Source of the DNA: JAFTYO01 sp045644765
GTDB lineage: Bacteria > Pseudomonadota > Alphaproteobacteria > RF32 > CAG-239
Length of the DNA stretch: 64,000 nucleotides
Reading direction: 5' to 3'
NCBI GenBank assembly: GCA_045644765.1
Contig: JAZRHM010000038.1
Span: 1-64,000, forward strand
Shown: positions 34,669 to 43,246 of the stretch, piece by piece
Position numbering within the stretch: position 1 is the first letter of the stretch
Layout: every line of letters begins with the position of its first letter
Program-made: the position numbers and the translations under genes
Notes under the pieces: generated by a model
Told to the model about the DNA's origin: nothing
The model's database searches: none
What the model saw: only the letters and a program-made list of their open reading frames with translations

Positions 34669-37515
34669 ATGGAACAAAGAACAGACATAACTTTTGAAGA
34701 AGCTGTAAGAATGCTCGAGAAAGATTTTTTCTCTTACCAAGAATATACTATAGACTCACTAATACGTATTGTCCAAGAAAAAGATCCTAATCATCCTGTT
34801 TTGCAAAAAGCAAATGAAAATAGAAATACTTATCAATCGCAAATGCTAATTGCTGATCGTATGAAAAGCAGTGTTGATGACTTAGGTGTATTTGCAGATA
34901 ACTATTCTTACGATTCTTTCATCAACGAAGACGATAATTCTCAACTCAAAGAATATGTCGATCTTATTGATATTATGGAAAGAAAAGGCAAAAAAATTAA
35001 GCCTCTTGATGATGAACGTAAGCAAAAGTATATTGATTTGTTGTTTGAATCTGCAAAACTTAAAGCTTTGGCATCTTTAACCATCAATAAAGATTTTAAT
35101 CAAAGAGGAAGTTTTGAAAGAGAACAATTACTCAAAGAAGAAATTAAAAACACCTTTTTCTCTGATTTAGCCAGTGCTTCAATTTCGGCATATATTGAAA
35201 TGCCTAATAAAAAAGAATCTAAAATAGGTTCTGTGAATTATAAAAAATATATTGCCGAGCAACTTCAAAATGCTACCGAAGCATTTAAAAGGTTGGTTGA
35301 TGGTAAACAACGCACAAAAACTTATGTCGATAATTTCTTATCATCATATGCTGATTCTGCCGTACAGTTGGAAGATCATATTAAATATATTCAAGAAAAA
35401 ACAAAAGCATGGGGAAAATCAGCCCGCGACAAAATGTCCAGTATTGCTAACTACTTCCAAAAAAAGAAAAACAGTTTTGAAGAAACGGCTAATAAAATTT
35501 CTGAAAATAAATATGAGATATGGAAAAGTATCAAAGGAAGTTTTAAGGATAATAAGATTAAACTGATTGGAAACATCAGTGCCAGTACAGCATTCGGACT
35601 TGTTACCGCCGGAATTGCAGCCGGAACCATCGGTGCTCCTTTAACTGCGGCAGTTGGCGCATATGCTGCATATCACGCTGCCGGTTCTTGGGTATACCCG
35701 ATTGTTGCCGAAATGAGAAAAATAAACCGCTTAAGACGTGAAAAAGGTGAAAAACCGTTAAAGTTTAAAGAGCAAATTGTTCAAGCTTGGAAAAATAAGA
35801 CCTCAAAAGATAAAGGTAAAGACACATACAAAACAAGAAACACGTACATCGTAAACGGTATTGTCAACACCAGCTTAGCAGCCATAGGATTCGGATGCCT
35901 TAAAAACGGCTTAGAAGCTATTGATAATGTAAGAGATATAACAACAGGTATCAAAGATGGTGTAGAAGCAGTTCAATCTACCGGTCTTAATATGGATTTG
36001 GCAAACAGTATTGCTCAAACTAAACACGCCGTCAGCATGGGACGCATTGCTATTCCTCTTGCAGGACAATTCGCTGATGCCGGTATCACATACGGAATTT
36101 CACTTGCAGATCCGGATAATAAAGAAAAAGCCGAAGAAGCAAAGCAAACAGCCATTGCTGCATTGGTTGGTGCAGGATTTAGTGCTTTAGCACAAGGTAT
36201 TGGTTATGCAGCAAGCTCACATTCAGCTGATATAAGTGAAAATATCAGCCAAAATGTAGAAGCTGTTAACACAGGCGCATCTGCACCTGAAACACACACT
36301 GGCTCATCAAACTTCTTTGGTAAACTGAAAAATATGATTGGTCTCGGATCAAAAGAAACAGAAGTAACCGCAGCTGCATTTACACCGGATACATCTACTG
36401 TTATTTTGCCAACCGCATCTGTTACAACAAATTTAGGACAAGATTCTTTATCTTTTGCAACAGATACTGCCAAAATAAGTTCAGATTCTATTACAGTTTC
36501 GGCTGTTTCTATTGAAATCGGCGCTCCGGAATCAGAAGACATAGTTGATATAAAATTCCCTGATACATACAGTGAAGAAATGGGTATCAGCCAAAAAGCG
36601 TATAATGTTTTGGTAAGCACAACTGAAGGAACATTAAAAGCGGCAACAGGTGAAGAAATTACTTTAGATAACGCTTATGCTAACTTAAGCGATGAAACTA
36701 TGGCAAACTTTCCTAATCAAACAAGAGAAGAAGTTTTATACAAATTCAATCGCTTATATGCTTTCATGCGTAAAGCTTACGAAGTTGGTGACGGCACACT
36801 GCGTGAAACACCATCAGGTGCTGAATATCTTGAAAGTAAGTTTGCATCAATGAACCTTAACTTAAGTGAAGAAAAAATGGATGAATTGGTAACATTTGCT
36901 CAAGAAAACACTTATTCTTCCAGCAAAGAGCTTAAAGAAGGAATTAACAATTTGTTCCCTGATGGATTAGATGCAAAATCTATGTCAGCTTTAGTTACCA
37001 CTATTCATAGTAATCAAAGATTTTATCAACACGCCGAAGAAATGGAGGCCTTGGTAAAATTGCTTGGTTGCGGAGAAGAGTTAAGCATTGAACAAGCTCA
37101 AAAAGTTAGTGATTTATTGGCACAAACAGATAATATCTTAGCTACCGGTAAAGAAAACACTCAACTCACAGGGTTAAACTTAAGCAAAGGATGCCTTGAC
37201 GATGATGGTCAGTGGAAAACATTGACTGAACCTGAACCGGCTCCTGAACCTGAACCGGCTCCTGAGCCTGAACCGGCTCCAGAACCCGAACCGGCTCCAG
37301 AACCTGAACCGGCTCCAGAACCTGAACCGGCTCCTGAACCTGAACCGGCTCCTGAACCCGAACCAAAAGAAAAGAATGTCAGAGTTGTAAAATCTACATC
37401 TTCGAGAATCGATGGTGCAATTAATCAAGATGCCGCTGATAAAAGCAAAACTTTTGAAGGAGCCAGACAAAGACGTTGGGCAAGAAGAGCCGGTATAGAT
37501 ATGTCAAGAGATTGA
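34669..37515 (+). CDS. Large unrecognised protein with hydrophobic Gly/Ala blocks and a PEPEPAP repeat
   Basis: 948 residues from the ATG at 34669, with CGGAG upstream. No signal peptide is seen. Residues 1-300 are helical and charged. Three Gly/Ala-rich hydrophobic blocks follow (about 300-345, 394-415, 493-517), which could be membrane hairpins. A Thr/Ser-rich region (about 540-640) leads to a second helical domain (about 640-840). Seven EPEPAP units (about 853-895) separate that from a basic Arg-rich tail (RQRRWARRAGIDMSRD). A secreted effector, an anchored envelope protein or a Pro-rich spacer protein all fit. It stands alone with its own promoter and terminator. Confidence 0.72.
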   Translation: MEQRTDITFEEAVRMLEKDFFSYQEYTIDSLIRIVQEKDPNHPVLQKANENRNTYQSQMLIADRMKSSVDDLGVFADNYSYDSFINEDDNSQLKEYVDLIDIMERKGKKIKPLDDERKQKYIDLLFESAKLKALASLTINKDFNQRGSFEREQLLKEEIKNTFFSDLASASISAYIEMPNKKESKIGSVNYKKYIAEQLQNATEAFKRLVDGKQRTKTYVDNFLSSYADSAVQLEDHIKYIQEKTKAWGKSARDKMSSIANYFQKKKNSFEETANKISENKYEIWKSIKGSFKDNKIKLIGNISASTAFGLVTAGIAAGTIGAPLTAAVGAYAAYHAAGSWVYPIVAEMRKINRLRREKGEKPLKFKEQIVQAWKNKTSKDKGKDTYKTRNTYIVNGIVNTSLAAIGFGCLKNGLEAIDNVRDITTGIKDGVEAVQSTGLNMDLANSIAQTKHAVSMGRIAIPLAGQFADAGITYGISLADPDNKEKAEEAKQTAIAALVGAGFSALAQGIGYAASSHSADISENISQNVEAVNTGASAPETHTGSSNFFGKLKNMIGLGSKETEVTAAAFTPDTSTVILPTASVTTNLGQDSLSFATDTAKISSDSITVSAVSIEIGAPESEDIVDIKFPDTYSEEMGISQKAYNVLVSTTEGTLKAATGEEITLDNAYANLSDETMANFPNQTREEVLYKFNRLYAFMRKAYEVGDGTLRETPSGAEYLESKFASMNLNLSEEKMDELVTFAQENTYSSSKELKEGINNLFPDGLDAKSMSALVTTIHSNQRFYQHAEEMEALVKLLGCGEELSIEQAQKVSDLLAQTDNILATGKENTQLTGLNLSKGCLDDDGQWKTLTEPEPAPEPEPAPEPEPAPEPEPAPEPEPAPEPEPAPEPEPAPEPEPKEKNVRVVKSTSSRIDGAINQDAADKSKTFEGARQRRWARRAGIDMSRD
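37228..37365 (+). repeat. 18-bp tandem repeat encoding EPEPAP
   Basis: Seven in-frame 18-base units with silent third-position differences (CCT/CCC, CCT/CCA), plus a partial unit. Synonymous drift between units points to selection on the protein, and the tract may expand or contract. Confidence 0.9.
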
Positions 37516-37533
37516 TATTGACTTTTCAAAAAA

Positions 37534-37561
37534 ACTCCGAAAAACCATCGGAGTTTTTTTA
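37534..37561 (+). terminator. Terminator of the 948-residue protein gene
   Basis: ACTCCGA (37534-37540) / TCGGAGT (37548-37554) followed by a T-run; 18 bases past the stop. Confidence 0.9.
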
Positions 37562-37596
37562 TTTTTAATTATTAGCAGTTTAATGCATTTTTTTGC

Positions 37597-37624
37597 TTGA
37601 AAAATTTATCTTTAATGATAAATT
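37597..37624 (+). promoter_or_regulatory. Possible promoter of gap
   Basis: TTGAAA (37597-37602), 16 bases, TAAATT (37619-37624). A small hairpin TGCGG/CCGCA (37649-37664) followed by TAATTTTTT lies between it and the gap start and could act as a weak attenuator. Confidence 0.4.
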
Positions 37625-37684
37625 AGCAACCGAAATAAGTAAACGCCGTGCGGGGCTGTCCGCATAATTTTTTAGGAGAATAAT

Positions 37685-38689
37685 ATGATTCGCGTAGGTA
37701 TTAACGGTTTTGGACGTATTGGTCGTTTAGTATTCCGTGCTGCTCAAAAAAGAAATGACATTGAAATTGTTGCTATCAATGACTTAATTGATGTTGAATA
37801 TATGGCTTATATGCTTAAATATGATACAATGCATGGTCGTTTTGACGGCACTGTTGAAGTTAAAGACGGCAAACTCGTCGTTAACGGAAAAGCTATTCGT
37901 GTTACTGCAGAAAAAAATCCGGCTGACTTAAAATGGAATGAAGTTGAAGCTGAATATGTTGTAGAATCAACCGGCTTATTCTTAACAAAAGAAAAAGCTC
38001 AAGGTCACATTGATGCCGGTGCAAAATATGTTGTAATGTCTGCACCTTCAAAAGATGATACACCAATGTTTGTTTGTGGTGTTAACACCGAAACTTATCA
38101 AAAAGGCACACAATTTGTTTCTAATGCTTCTTGCACAACAAACTGCCTTGCTCCTATCGCAAAAGTTTTAAACGATGCTTTCGGTATTAAAGACGGTTTA
38201 ATGACAACTGTTCACGCAACAACCGCTACACAAAAAACTGTTGACGGGCCTTCTGTGAAAGACTGGAGAGGTGGTCGTGCTGCTGCAGGAAACATCATTC
38301 CTTCATCTACAGGTGCAGCAAAAGCTGTCGGTAAAGTTATCCCTGAATTAAACGGCAAATTAACAGGTATGGCTTTCCGCGTTCCTACATTAGACGTTTC
38401 TGTTGTTGACTTAACAGTTAACTTAGCAAAACCTGCAACTTATGAACAAATCTGCCAAGAAATGAAAAAAGCATCCGAAGGCGAATTAAAAGGTATTTTA
38501 GGATACACAGAGGATGCAGTTGTTTCTTCAGACTTCTTAACAGATTCTCGTACATCTATCTTTGATGCTAAAGCTGGTATCCAATTAACAGATACATTTG
38601 TAAAAGTTGTTAGCTGGTACGATAACGAATGGGGTTACTCAAACAAAGTTCTTGACTTAGTAGCTCATATGGCAAAAGTTAACGGCTAA
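37685..38689 (+). CDS. gap: Glyceraldehyde-3-phosphate dehydrogenase, type I
   Basis: 334 residues. Rossmann start MIRVGINGFGRIGRLVFR, the NDL that favours NAD over NADP, the catalytic SNASCTTNCLAP and the C-terminal WYDNEWGYSNKVLDL are all intact. Converts glyceraldehyde 3-phosphate to 1,3-bisphosphoglycerate. TAGGAG precedes the ATG. Forms a glycolytic pair with pgk, separated by a terminator-like hairpin. Confidence 0.98.
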   Translation: MIRVGINGFGRIGRLVFRAAQKRNDIEIVAINDLIDVEYMAYMLKYDTMHGRFDGTVEVKDGKLVVNGKAIRVTAEKNPADLKWNEVEAEYVVESTGLFLTKEKAQGHIDAGAKYVVMSAPSKDDTPMFVCGVNTETYQKGTQFVSNASCTTNCLAPIAKVLNDAFGIKDGLMTTVHATTATQKTVDGPSVKDWRGGRAAAGNIIPSSTGAAKAVGKVIPELNGKLTGMAFRVPTLDVSVVDLTVNLAKPATYEQICQEMKKASEGELKGILGYTEDAVVSSDFLTDSRTSIFDAKAGIQLTDTFVKVVSWYDNEWGYSNKVLDLVAHMAKVNG

Positions 38690-38700
38690 TTTAAAGCTCT

Positions 38701-38759
38701 TATCCCCGCCGGTTTAAAGTGGCAATATGCTGACTTTTAATGACGGGGATACTTTTTTT
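38701..38759 (+). terminator. Long hairpin with T-run between gap and pgk
   Basis: TATCCCCG (38701-38708) pairs with CGGGGATA (38744-38751), continued inward by an A/T-rich stem (GTTTAAAGT with ACTTTTAAT), and is followed by a T-run from 38753. It may be a partial terminator that sets the gap:pgk ratio. pgk begins 18 bases later with its own ribosome binding site. Confidence 0.7.
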
Positions 38760-38776
38760 ATTATAAGGAAAAATTT

Positions 38777-39988
38777 ATGAAAGAATATAAAACTATTGAA
38801 GATTTAGGTGATTTAAGCGGCAAAGTTGCCATGCTTCGTGCCGATTTGAACGTTCCTATGAATGAAAATTTTGAAGTTACCAATACTGCACGTATTGATC
38901 GCACTGTTCCAACTATAAAACTCTTAATGGGAAAAGGTGCTAAAGTTGTTGTTATTTCTCACTTCGGTCGTCCTGAAGGTAAAGGCGATATGAAAAACTC
39001 ATTATCACATGTTGCTCCTGAGCTTCAAAAAGCATTAGGTTCAAAAGTTGTTTTTGTTGAAGACTGTGTTGGTGAAATTGTTGAAAATGCGGTTAAAAGC
39101 ATGAAATCTGATGAAGTTTTATTGCTTGAAAACTTGCGTTTTTATAATGAAGAGAAAAAAGGAAATGAAGAATGGGCAAAAGAACTTGTAAAAGTTGCTG
39201 ACGTATATGTGTCAGATGCTTTCTCCACTGCACACAGAGCACACGCTTCCATGGTTGCCGCAGCTCAAAACTTACCTTCTTCAATGGGGTTATTGATGGC
39301 CGAAGAAGTTGACGCTTTATCTAAAGGCTTGAACAATCCTGAACGTCCGTTGATGGCTATTGTTGGTGGTTCTAAAGTTTCTACAAAACTTGATTTATTA
39401 AATAACTTGGTTAAAAAAGTTGATAAATTGGTTATCTCAGGTGGTATGGCACATACTTTCTTAAAGGCAAAAGGCTTTGATGCTGTAAATGAAGAAAACT
39501 CTCTTGTTCAACCGGATATGTTAGATACAGCAAAAGAAATTATGACGACAGCTCAAAATAATAACTGCGAAATTTTATTACCGTTAGATTTAGTAGCTTC
39601 TAAAGAATTTAAACCAAATGCAGAACACAAAACTGTTGATTTAGATAATATTCCTGCATCCGGTTGGGAACTTTTGGATGTAGGCGAAAAAACTATCGAA
39701 CTCATTTGTTCAAAGTTAGAAGAATGCAAAACTTTGGTATGGAACGGACCATTAGGTGTATTTGAAATGAAACCTTTTGACAACGCTACTAACAAAGTTG
39801 CAGAAAAAGCTGCAGAATTAACATTAGCTAGCAAATTAACATCTGTTGCAGGTGGTGGCGATACTGTATCTGCTTTAGCAAATGCCGGTGTTGCAGATAA
39901 ATTTACATACATTTCAACTGCAGGAGGTGCTTTCCTTGAATGGATGGAAGGTAAAGAGCTCCCAGGTGTTGTTGTTATGAAAAAATAA
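38777..39988 (+). CDS. pgk: Phosphoglycerate kinase
   Basis: 403 residues. Typical features: KVAMLRADLNVPM, SHFGRPEGK, ENLRFYNEEKKG, the hinge region GGSKVSTKLDLL and the nucleotide-binding AGGGDTVSAL. It makes ATP from 1,3-bisphosphoglycerate. AAGGAA lies upstream of the ATG. Second gene of the gap-pgk unit; closed by a strong terminator. Confidence 0.98.
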   Translation: MKEYKTIEDLGDLSGKVAMLRADLNVPMNENFEVTNTARIDRTVPTIKLLMGKGAKVVVISHFGRPEGKGDMKNSLSHVAPELQKALGSKVVFVEDCVGEIVENAVKSMKSDEVLLLENLRFYNEEKKGNEEWAKELVKVADVYVSDAFSTAHRAHASMVAAAQNLPSSMGLLMAEEVDALSKGLNNPERPLMAIVGGSKVSTKLDLLNNLVKKVDKLVISGGMAHTFLKAKGFDAVNEENSLVQPDMLDTAKEIMTTAQNNNCEILLPLDLVASKEFKPNAEHKTVDLDNIPASGWELLDVGEKTIELICSKLEECKTLVWNGPLGVFEMKPFDNATNKVAEKAAELTLASKLTSVAGGGDTVSALANAGVADKFTYISTAGGAFLEWMEGKELPGVVVMKK

Positions 39989-40014
39989 TATATCATACAT
40001 ATATCATCATTTTA

Positions 40015-40050
40015 TCCCTCTTTAATTTTTTCAAAGAGGGATATTTTTTA
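40015..40050 (+). terminator. Terminator after pgk
   Basis: TCCCTCTTT (40015-40023) / AAAGAGGGA (40033-40041) with a following T-run. Confidence 0.88.
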
Positions 40051-40080
40051 CTTGTAAATGTGTTAAAAAAATAAATTAAA

Positions 40081-40101
40081 GGGAAGGCACACCACCTTCC
40101 C
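40081..40101 (-). terminator. Terminator of the AapJ-like gene
   Basis: GGGAAGG (40081-40087) / CCTTCCC (40095-40101), followed on the minus strand by an A/T-rich, T-containing tract. It lies 30 bases past the stop of the binding-protein gene. Confidence 0.75.
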
Positions 40102-40131
40102 TTTTAAACCATTATTCAAAGATATAACTTT

Positions 40132-41124
40132 TTACTTAAACGGCTCAACAGCAACAGTTCCGCCATCTTTAATAAGAGCCGCCTGTCCTCTTTTTAATTT
40201 ATAATCAGACTGAGAGCCTAAATTTCTTTCAAAGATTTCTCCCATATTACCAACATCGGCAACAGCTAATCTCAGCCAATTTGGCTTAACGTTTAATAAG
40301 TGCCACAATATGTTATTATCTCCAAACAAACTAATATTTTCCGGAGTTCTCTTATAGGCAAAATCTACAGCATTATCCTTATTCATACCCATTTGTTCTG
40401 CAGCATACAATGCATTTATAACCCATTTTATCACAGATCTAAATTCATTATTTGCATAAGGTGTATAAGCATAAACGCCTTTATAAGCATATTCCTCAGG
40501 TAACACAACCAACCCTTTGCCGGGACTATCCGTAATTATGCTCTGCAATGGTAAGCCTTGCATAGAAAACAATTCGCATCTCTTAAGTAAAAACGCATTG
40601 CGTGCTTTTCTTAAAGATTTAAATGCCATAATTTTAAAATCTAATTTATGTTCATTGTTATAATATTTTAAATTTTCCAAATAATCAGCACCGGCAAACA
40701 CACAAACCTTTTTACCACTAAATTCTTTCATAGATGCTACATTCTCATCAATATCTTTTGCTGCAAACATTTGTCTGTCATAATACAGAAGTCCGCCCAC
40801 CGATGCTCTTTGCTTAGCTTCCATCATTGCTGGTGAAACATTATTACTGAGCATAACATTTATTTTACCACTTTGCAAAGCCGGCAAAATTTCATGCGTT
40901 CTTACATCTACCATTTCAAACTTATTACCATCGCCATACAAAGCCCATGCAAAAGCACGACAAACATCAGCATCAAAACCTTTCCACTGACCATTTTCAT
41001 TATAAGCATAAGCCTTCGTACTCAAATTAGTACCACACTTAACCACTTCTGCATGTGCACTAAAAGATACTAACCAAATCAAAAGTATTGCAAAACTAAA
41101 TTTTAACTTCATTTTTTTAACCAT
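40132..41124 (-). CDS. Periplasmic amino-acid-binding protein, AapJ/BztA-like
   Basis: 330 residues. A Sec signal peptide (to about residue 25, ending AHA) is followed by a type 3 substrate-binding fold: KCGTNLSTKAYAYNENGQWKGFDADVCRAFAWALYGDGNKFEMVDV. The pattern, length and C-terminal GQAALIKDGGTVAVEP fit the general L-amino-acid-binding subfamily AapJ. The permease and ATPase genes (aapQMP) that normally follow are absent here. A start at 41112 would shorten the leader; neither start has a clear ribosome binding site. Divergent from mlaC with only 49 bases between. Confidence 0.85.
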   Translation of the reverse strand: MVKKMKLKFSFAILLIWLVSFSAHAEVVKCGTNLSTKAYAYNENGQWKGFDADVCRAFAWALYGDGNKFEMVDVRTHEILPALQSGKINVMLSNNVSPAMMEAKQRASVGGLLYYDRQMFAAKDIDENVASMKEFSGKKVCVFAGADYLENLKYYNNEHKLDFKIMAFKSLRKARNAFLLKRCELFSMQGLPLQSIITDSPGKGLVVLPEEYAYKGVYAYTPYANNEFRSVIKWVINALYAAEQMGMNKDNAVDFAYKRTPENISLFGDNNILWHLLNVKPNWLRLAVADVGNMGEIFERNLGSQSDYKLKRGQAALIKDGGTVAVEPFK

Positions 41125-41173
41125 TTTATGTTATACTACGTTTATGTTCAATATTATATGTTAGGAATTCTTA

Positions 41174-41836
41174 ATGAATAGTAAGTCTTTAATAAAAATA
41201 ATTACAGAAATTTTTTGTTATCTCATATTTATAAACGTCTCAATTGCAGCACCTGTTCAAGAAAACATTGCAAAAGATTGGGTAAACGATACGGGACGTA
41301 AATTAATTGACACATTATCAAATTCAAATATTGAAGAAAAATATATGGGTTTAGAAAATATTTTCAACGAAGACATAGATACCAACTATATGGCTCGTTT
41401 TGTAATCGGTAAATATTGGCGACTGATGAATGATGAACAACAAGAAAGATATCTTAGCTTATTTGACAGATATGCAATAAGCCTATACAAAAACTATCCG
41501 TTAGATTTTGACACTACAGGTCTTGATTTTAATGTAGTGTCGGTTAATCAAAACCAAAAATTCACCGATGTTACATGCTCAATCACGTTACCGGAACAAT
41601 TTGCTACCGAAACAATGAAAAACATAAACGTCAAATTTAAGCTTAGCCAAGAAAATAATAAAACTAAAATTGTTGACCTTATATTAGGACAAAGCAGTCT
41701 GCTCCAAACTTATCGCAATCGTTTTTATAACAACATAAAAGAATTAGACGAAGAAATGGAGTGGTTTTTGGAAGATTTCCATGACATGGTTATTTCATCT
41801 GAAAAAACCGCTCAAGAAAAATTTGATTCTTACTAA
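41174..41836 (+). CDS. mlaC: Periplasmic phospholipid-binding protein MlaC
   Basis: 220 residues. Signal peptide about 1-26 (ending SIAA). The mature protein has the MlaC/Ttg2D pattern: FNEDIDTNYMARFVIGKYWRLMNDEQQERYLSLFDRYAI followed by beta strands forming the lipid pocket. It shuttles phospholipids across the periplasm between the MlaA and MlaFEDB complexes. Located 26 kb from mlaEF, so the pathway genes are dispersed. Confidence 0.88.
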   Translation: MNSKSLIKIITEIFCYLIFINVSIAAPVQENIAKDWVNDTGRKLIDTLSNSNIEEKYMGLENIFNEDIDTNYMARFVIGKYWRLMNDEQQERYLSLFDRYAISLYKNYPLDFDTTGLDFNVVSVNQNQKFTDVTCSITLPEQFATETMKNINVKFKLSQENNKTKIVDLILGQSSLLQTYRNRFYNNIKELDEEMEWFLEDFHDMVISSEKTAQEKFDSY

Positions 41837-41854
41837 ACTAAATTAATTTTTAAG

Positions 41855-41883
41855 TTGAATTTCTAAGTTAAACTTTATATTAT
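41855..41883 (+). promoter_or_regulatory. Predicted promoter of gltX-cysS
   Basis: TTGAAT (41855-41860), 17 bases, TATTAT (41878-41883), 28 bases before the gltX start; AAAGGATAGG supplies the ribosome binding site. Confidence 0.5.
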
Positions 41884-41911
41884 GCCTTTAGTTTTTTAAA
41901 GGATAGGAAAA

Positions 41912-43234
41912 ATGACAAATATAAAAGTAAGATTCGCACCAAGTCCGACAGGATATATGCATATCGGCAACATTCGTACAGCATTGTTTAATTGGCTTTG
42001 GGCAAAAAAAATGGGCGGCAATTTCATGCTCCGCATTGACGATACAGATTCTGTTCGTTCTAAGAAAGAATATGAAGATTATCTTCGTGAAAGCCTTAAA
42101 TGGCTAGGTTTAACTTGGGAAGAAGAAGCTCGTCAATCAGCTCGCTTTGAACGTTATAATGAAGTAACTCAAAAACTGATTAAAGAAGGCAGAATTTATC
42201 CTTGTTATGAAACTGCCGAAGAGCTGGAATTTAAGCGCAAACGCGCTATGAACAAAGGTTTACCTCCCATTTATGATAGACAAGCCTTAACTTATACAGC
42301 CGAAGACATTAAAAAATTTGAAGCCGAAGGCAGAAAACCACACTATCGTTTCAAACTTATTGATGGTGAAATTGCTTGGGACGATGTTGTAAGAGGCAGA
42401 GTTAAATATGAAGCTCAAAATTTAAGTGACCCTATCATCATACGTGAAGATGGCTCATATTTATATCACTTACCGTCAGTTATTGATGATTGTGATTTTG
42501 GTATAACCCACATTGTCCGCGGCGAAGACCATGTTACAAACACAGCTTCACAAATTCAGATGTTTGAAGCAATCGGCGGCAAAGTTCCGACATTTGCTCA
42601 CTTACCATTATTGACCGGTAAAGAAGGTAAACTTTCAAAACGTTTAGGAAGTCTTGGTGTTAAAGACTTAAAAGACGACGGTGTTGAAAACATGACTATT
42701 TGTTCATTTTTAGCAAAACTCGGCACTTCTGAAGCTATTGAACCTTTTTACACATTAGAAGACTTGGCTCAATCTTTAGATTTTAGCAAAATCGGTCGTT
42801 CACAACCAAAATTTGATGAAGAAGAATTGAAACACTTTAACATCAAATACATTCATAATCTGCCTTATGAAATTATAAAGGACAGAGTTTCGGTAACTGA
42901 AAGTTTTTGGCTCCAAATAAGAGCAAATATAGAAAAAGTTTCAGATTATGAAGCCTGGAACAAAATTTGTAATGATGAAATAGAGCCGATTGTTGAAGAC
43001 AAAGAGTTTACATCTTGTGCAGCAAACTTGTTACCGGAACAACCTTGGGATAATGATACATTTTCAACTTGGGTAAATGTGATAAAAGAACAAACCGGCA
43101 AAAAAGGTAAAGAACTCTTCCACCCGATTCGCATGGCTTTAACCGGACAAGAAAACGGACCGGAACTAAAGGTTTTGTTACCCTTAATAGGATATGAAAA
43201 AGCATTTAAGCGCTTAAATGCCGTAAAAGCATAA
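41912..43234 (+). CDS. gltX: Glutamyl-tRNA synthetase
   Basis: 440 residues. Class I signature RFAPSPTGYMHIGNIRTALFNWL (HIGN in place of HIGH, normal for GltX) and the second motif KLSKR. The length is at the short end for the family. Many alphaproteobacteria carry two GltX genes, one of which charges tRNA-Gln for later amidation by GatCAB; which type this is cannot be told here. cysS follows after 12 bases. Confidence 0.95.
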   Translation: MTNIKVRFAPSPTGYMHIGNIRTALFNWLWAKKMGGNFMLRIDDTDSVRSKKEYEDYLRESLKWLGLTWEEEARQSARFERYNEVTQKLIKEGRIYPCYETAEELEFKRKRAMNKGLPPIYDRQALTYTAEDIKKFEAEGRKPHYRFKLIDGEIAWDDVVRGRVKYEAQNLSDPIIIREDGSYLYHLPSVIDDCDFGITHIVRGEDHVTNTASQIQMFEAIGGKVPTFAHLPLLTGKEGKLSKRLGSLGVKDLKDDGVENMTICSFLAKLGTSEAIEPFYTLEDLAQSLDFSKIGRSQPKFDEEELKHFNIKYIHNLPYEIIKDRVSVTESFWLQIRANIEKVSDYEAWNKICNDEIEPIVEDKEFTSCAANLLPEQPWDNDTFSTWVNVIKEQTGKKGKELFHPIRMALTGQENGPELKVLLPLIGYEKAFKRLNAVKA

Positions 43235-43246
43235 AAGGATATCGTA

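Noticed and set aside
37166..37470. Antisense open frames over the PEPEPAP tract
   Set aside because: These arise from the 18-base tandem repeat read in reverse; composition is low-complexity and no start site signals exist.
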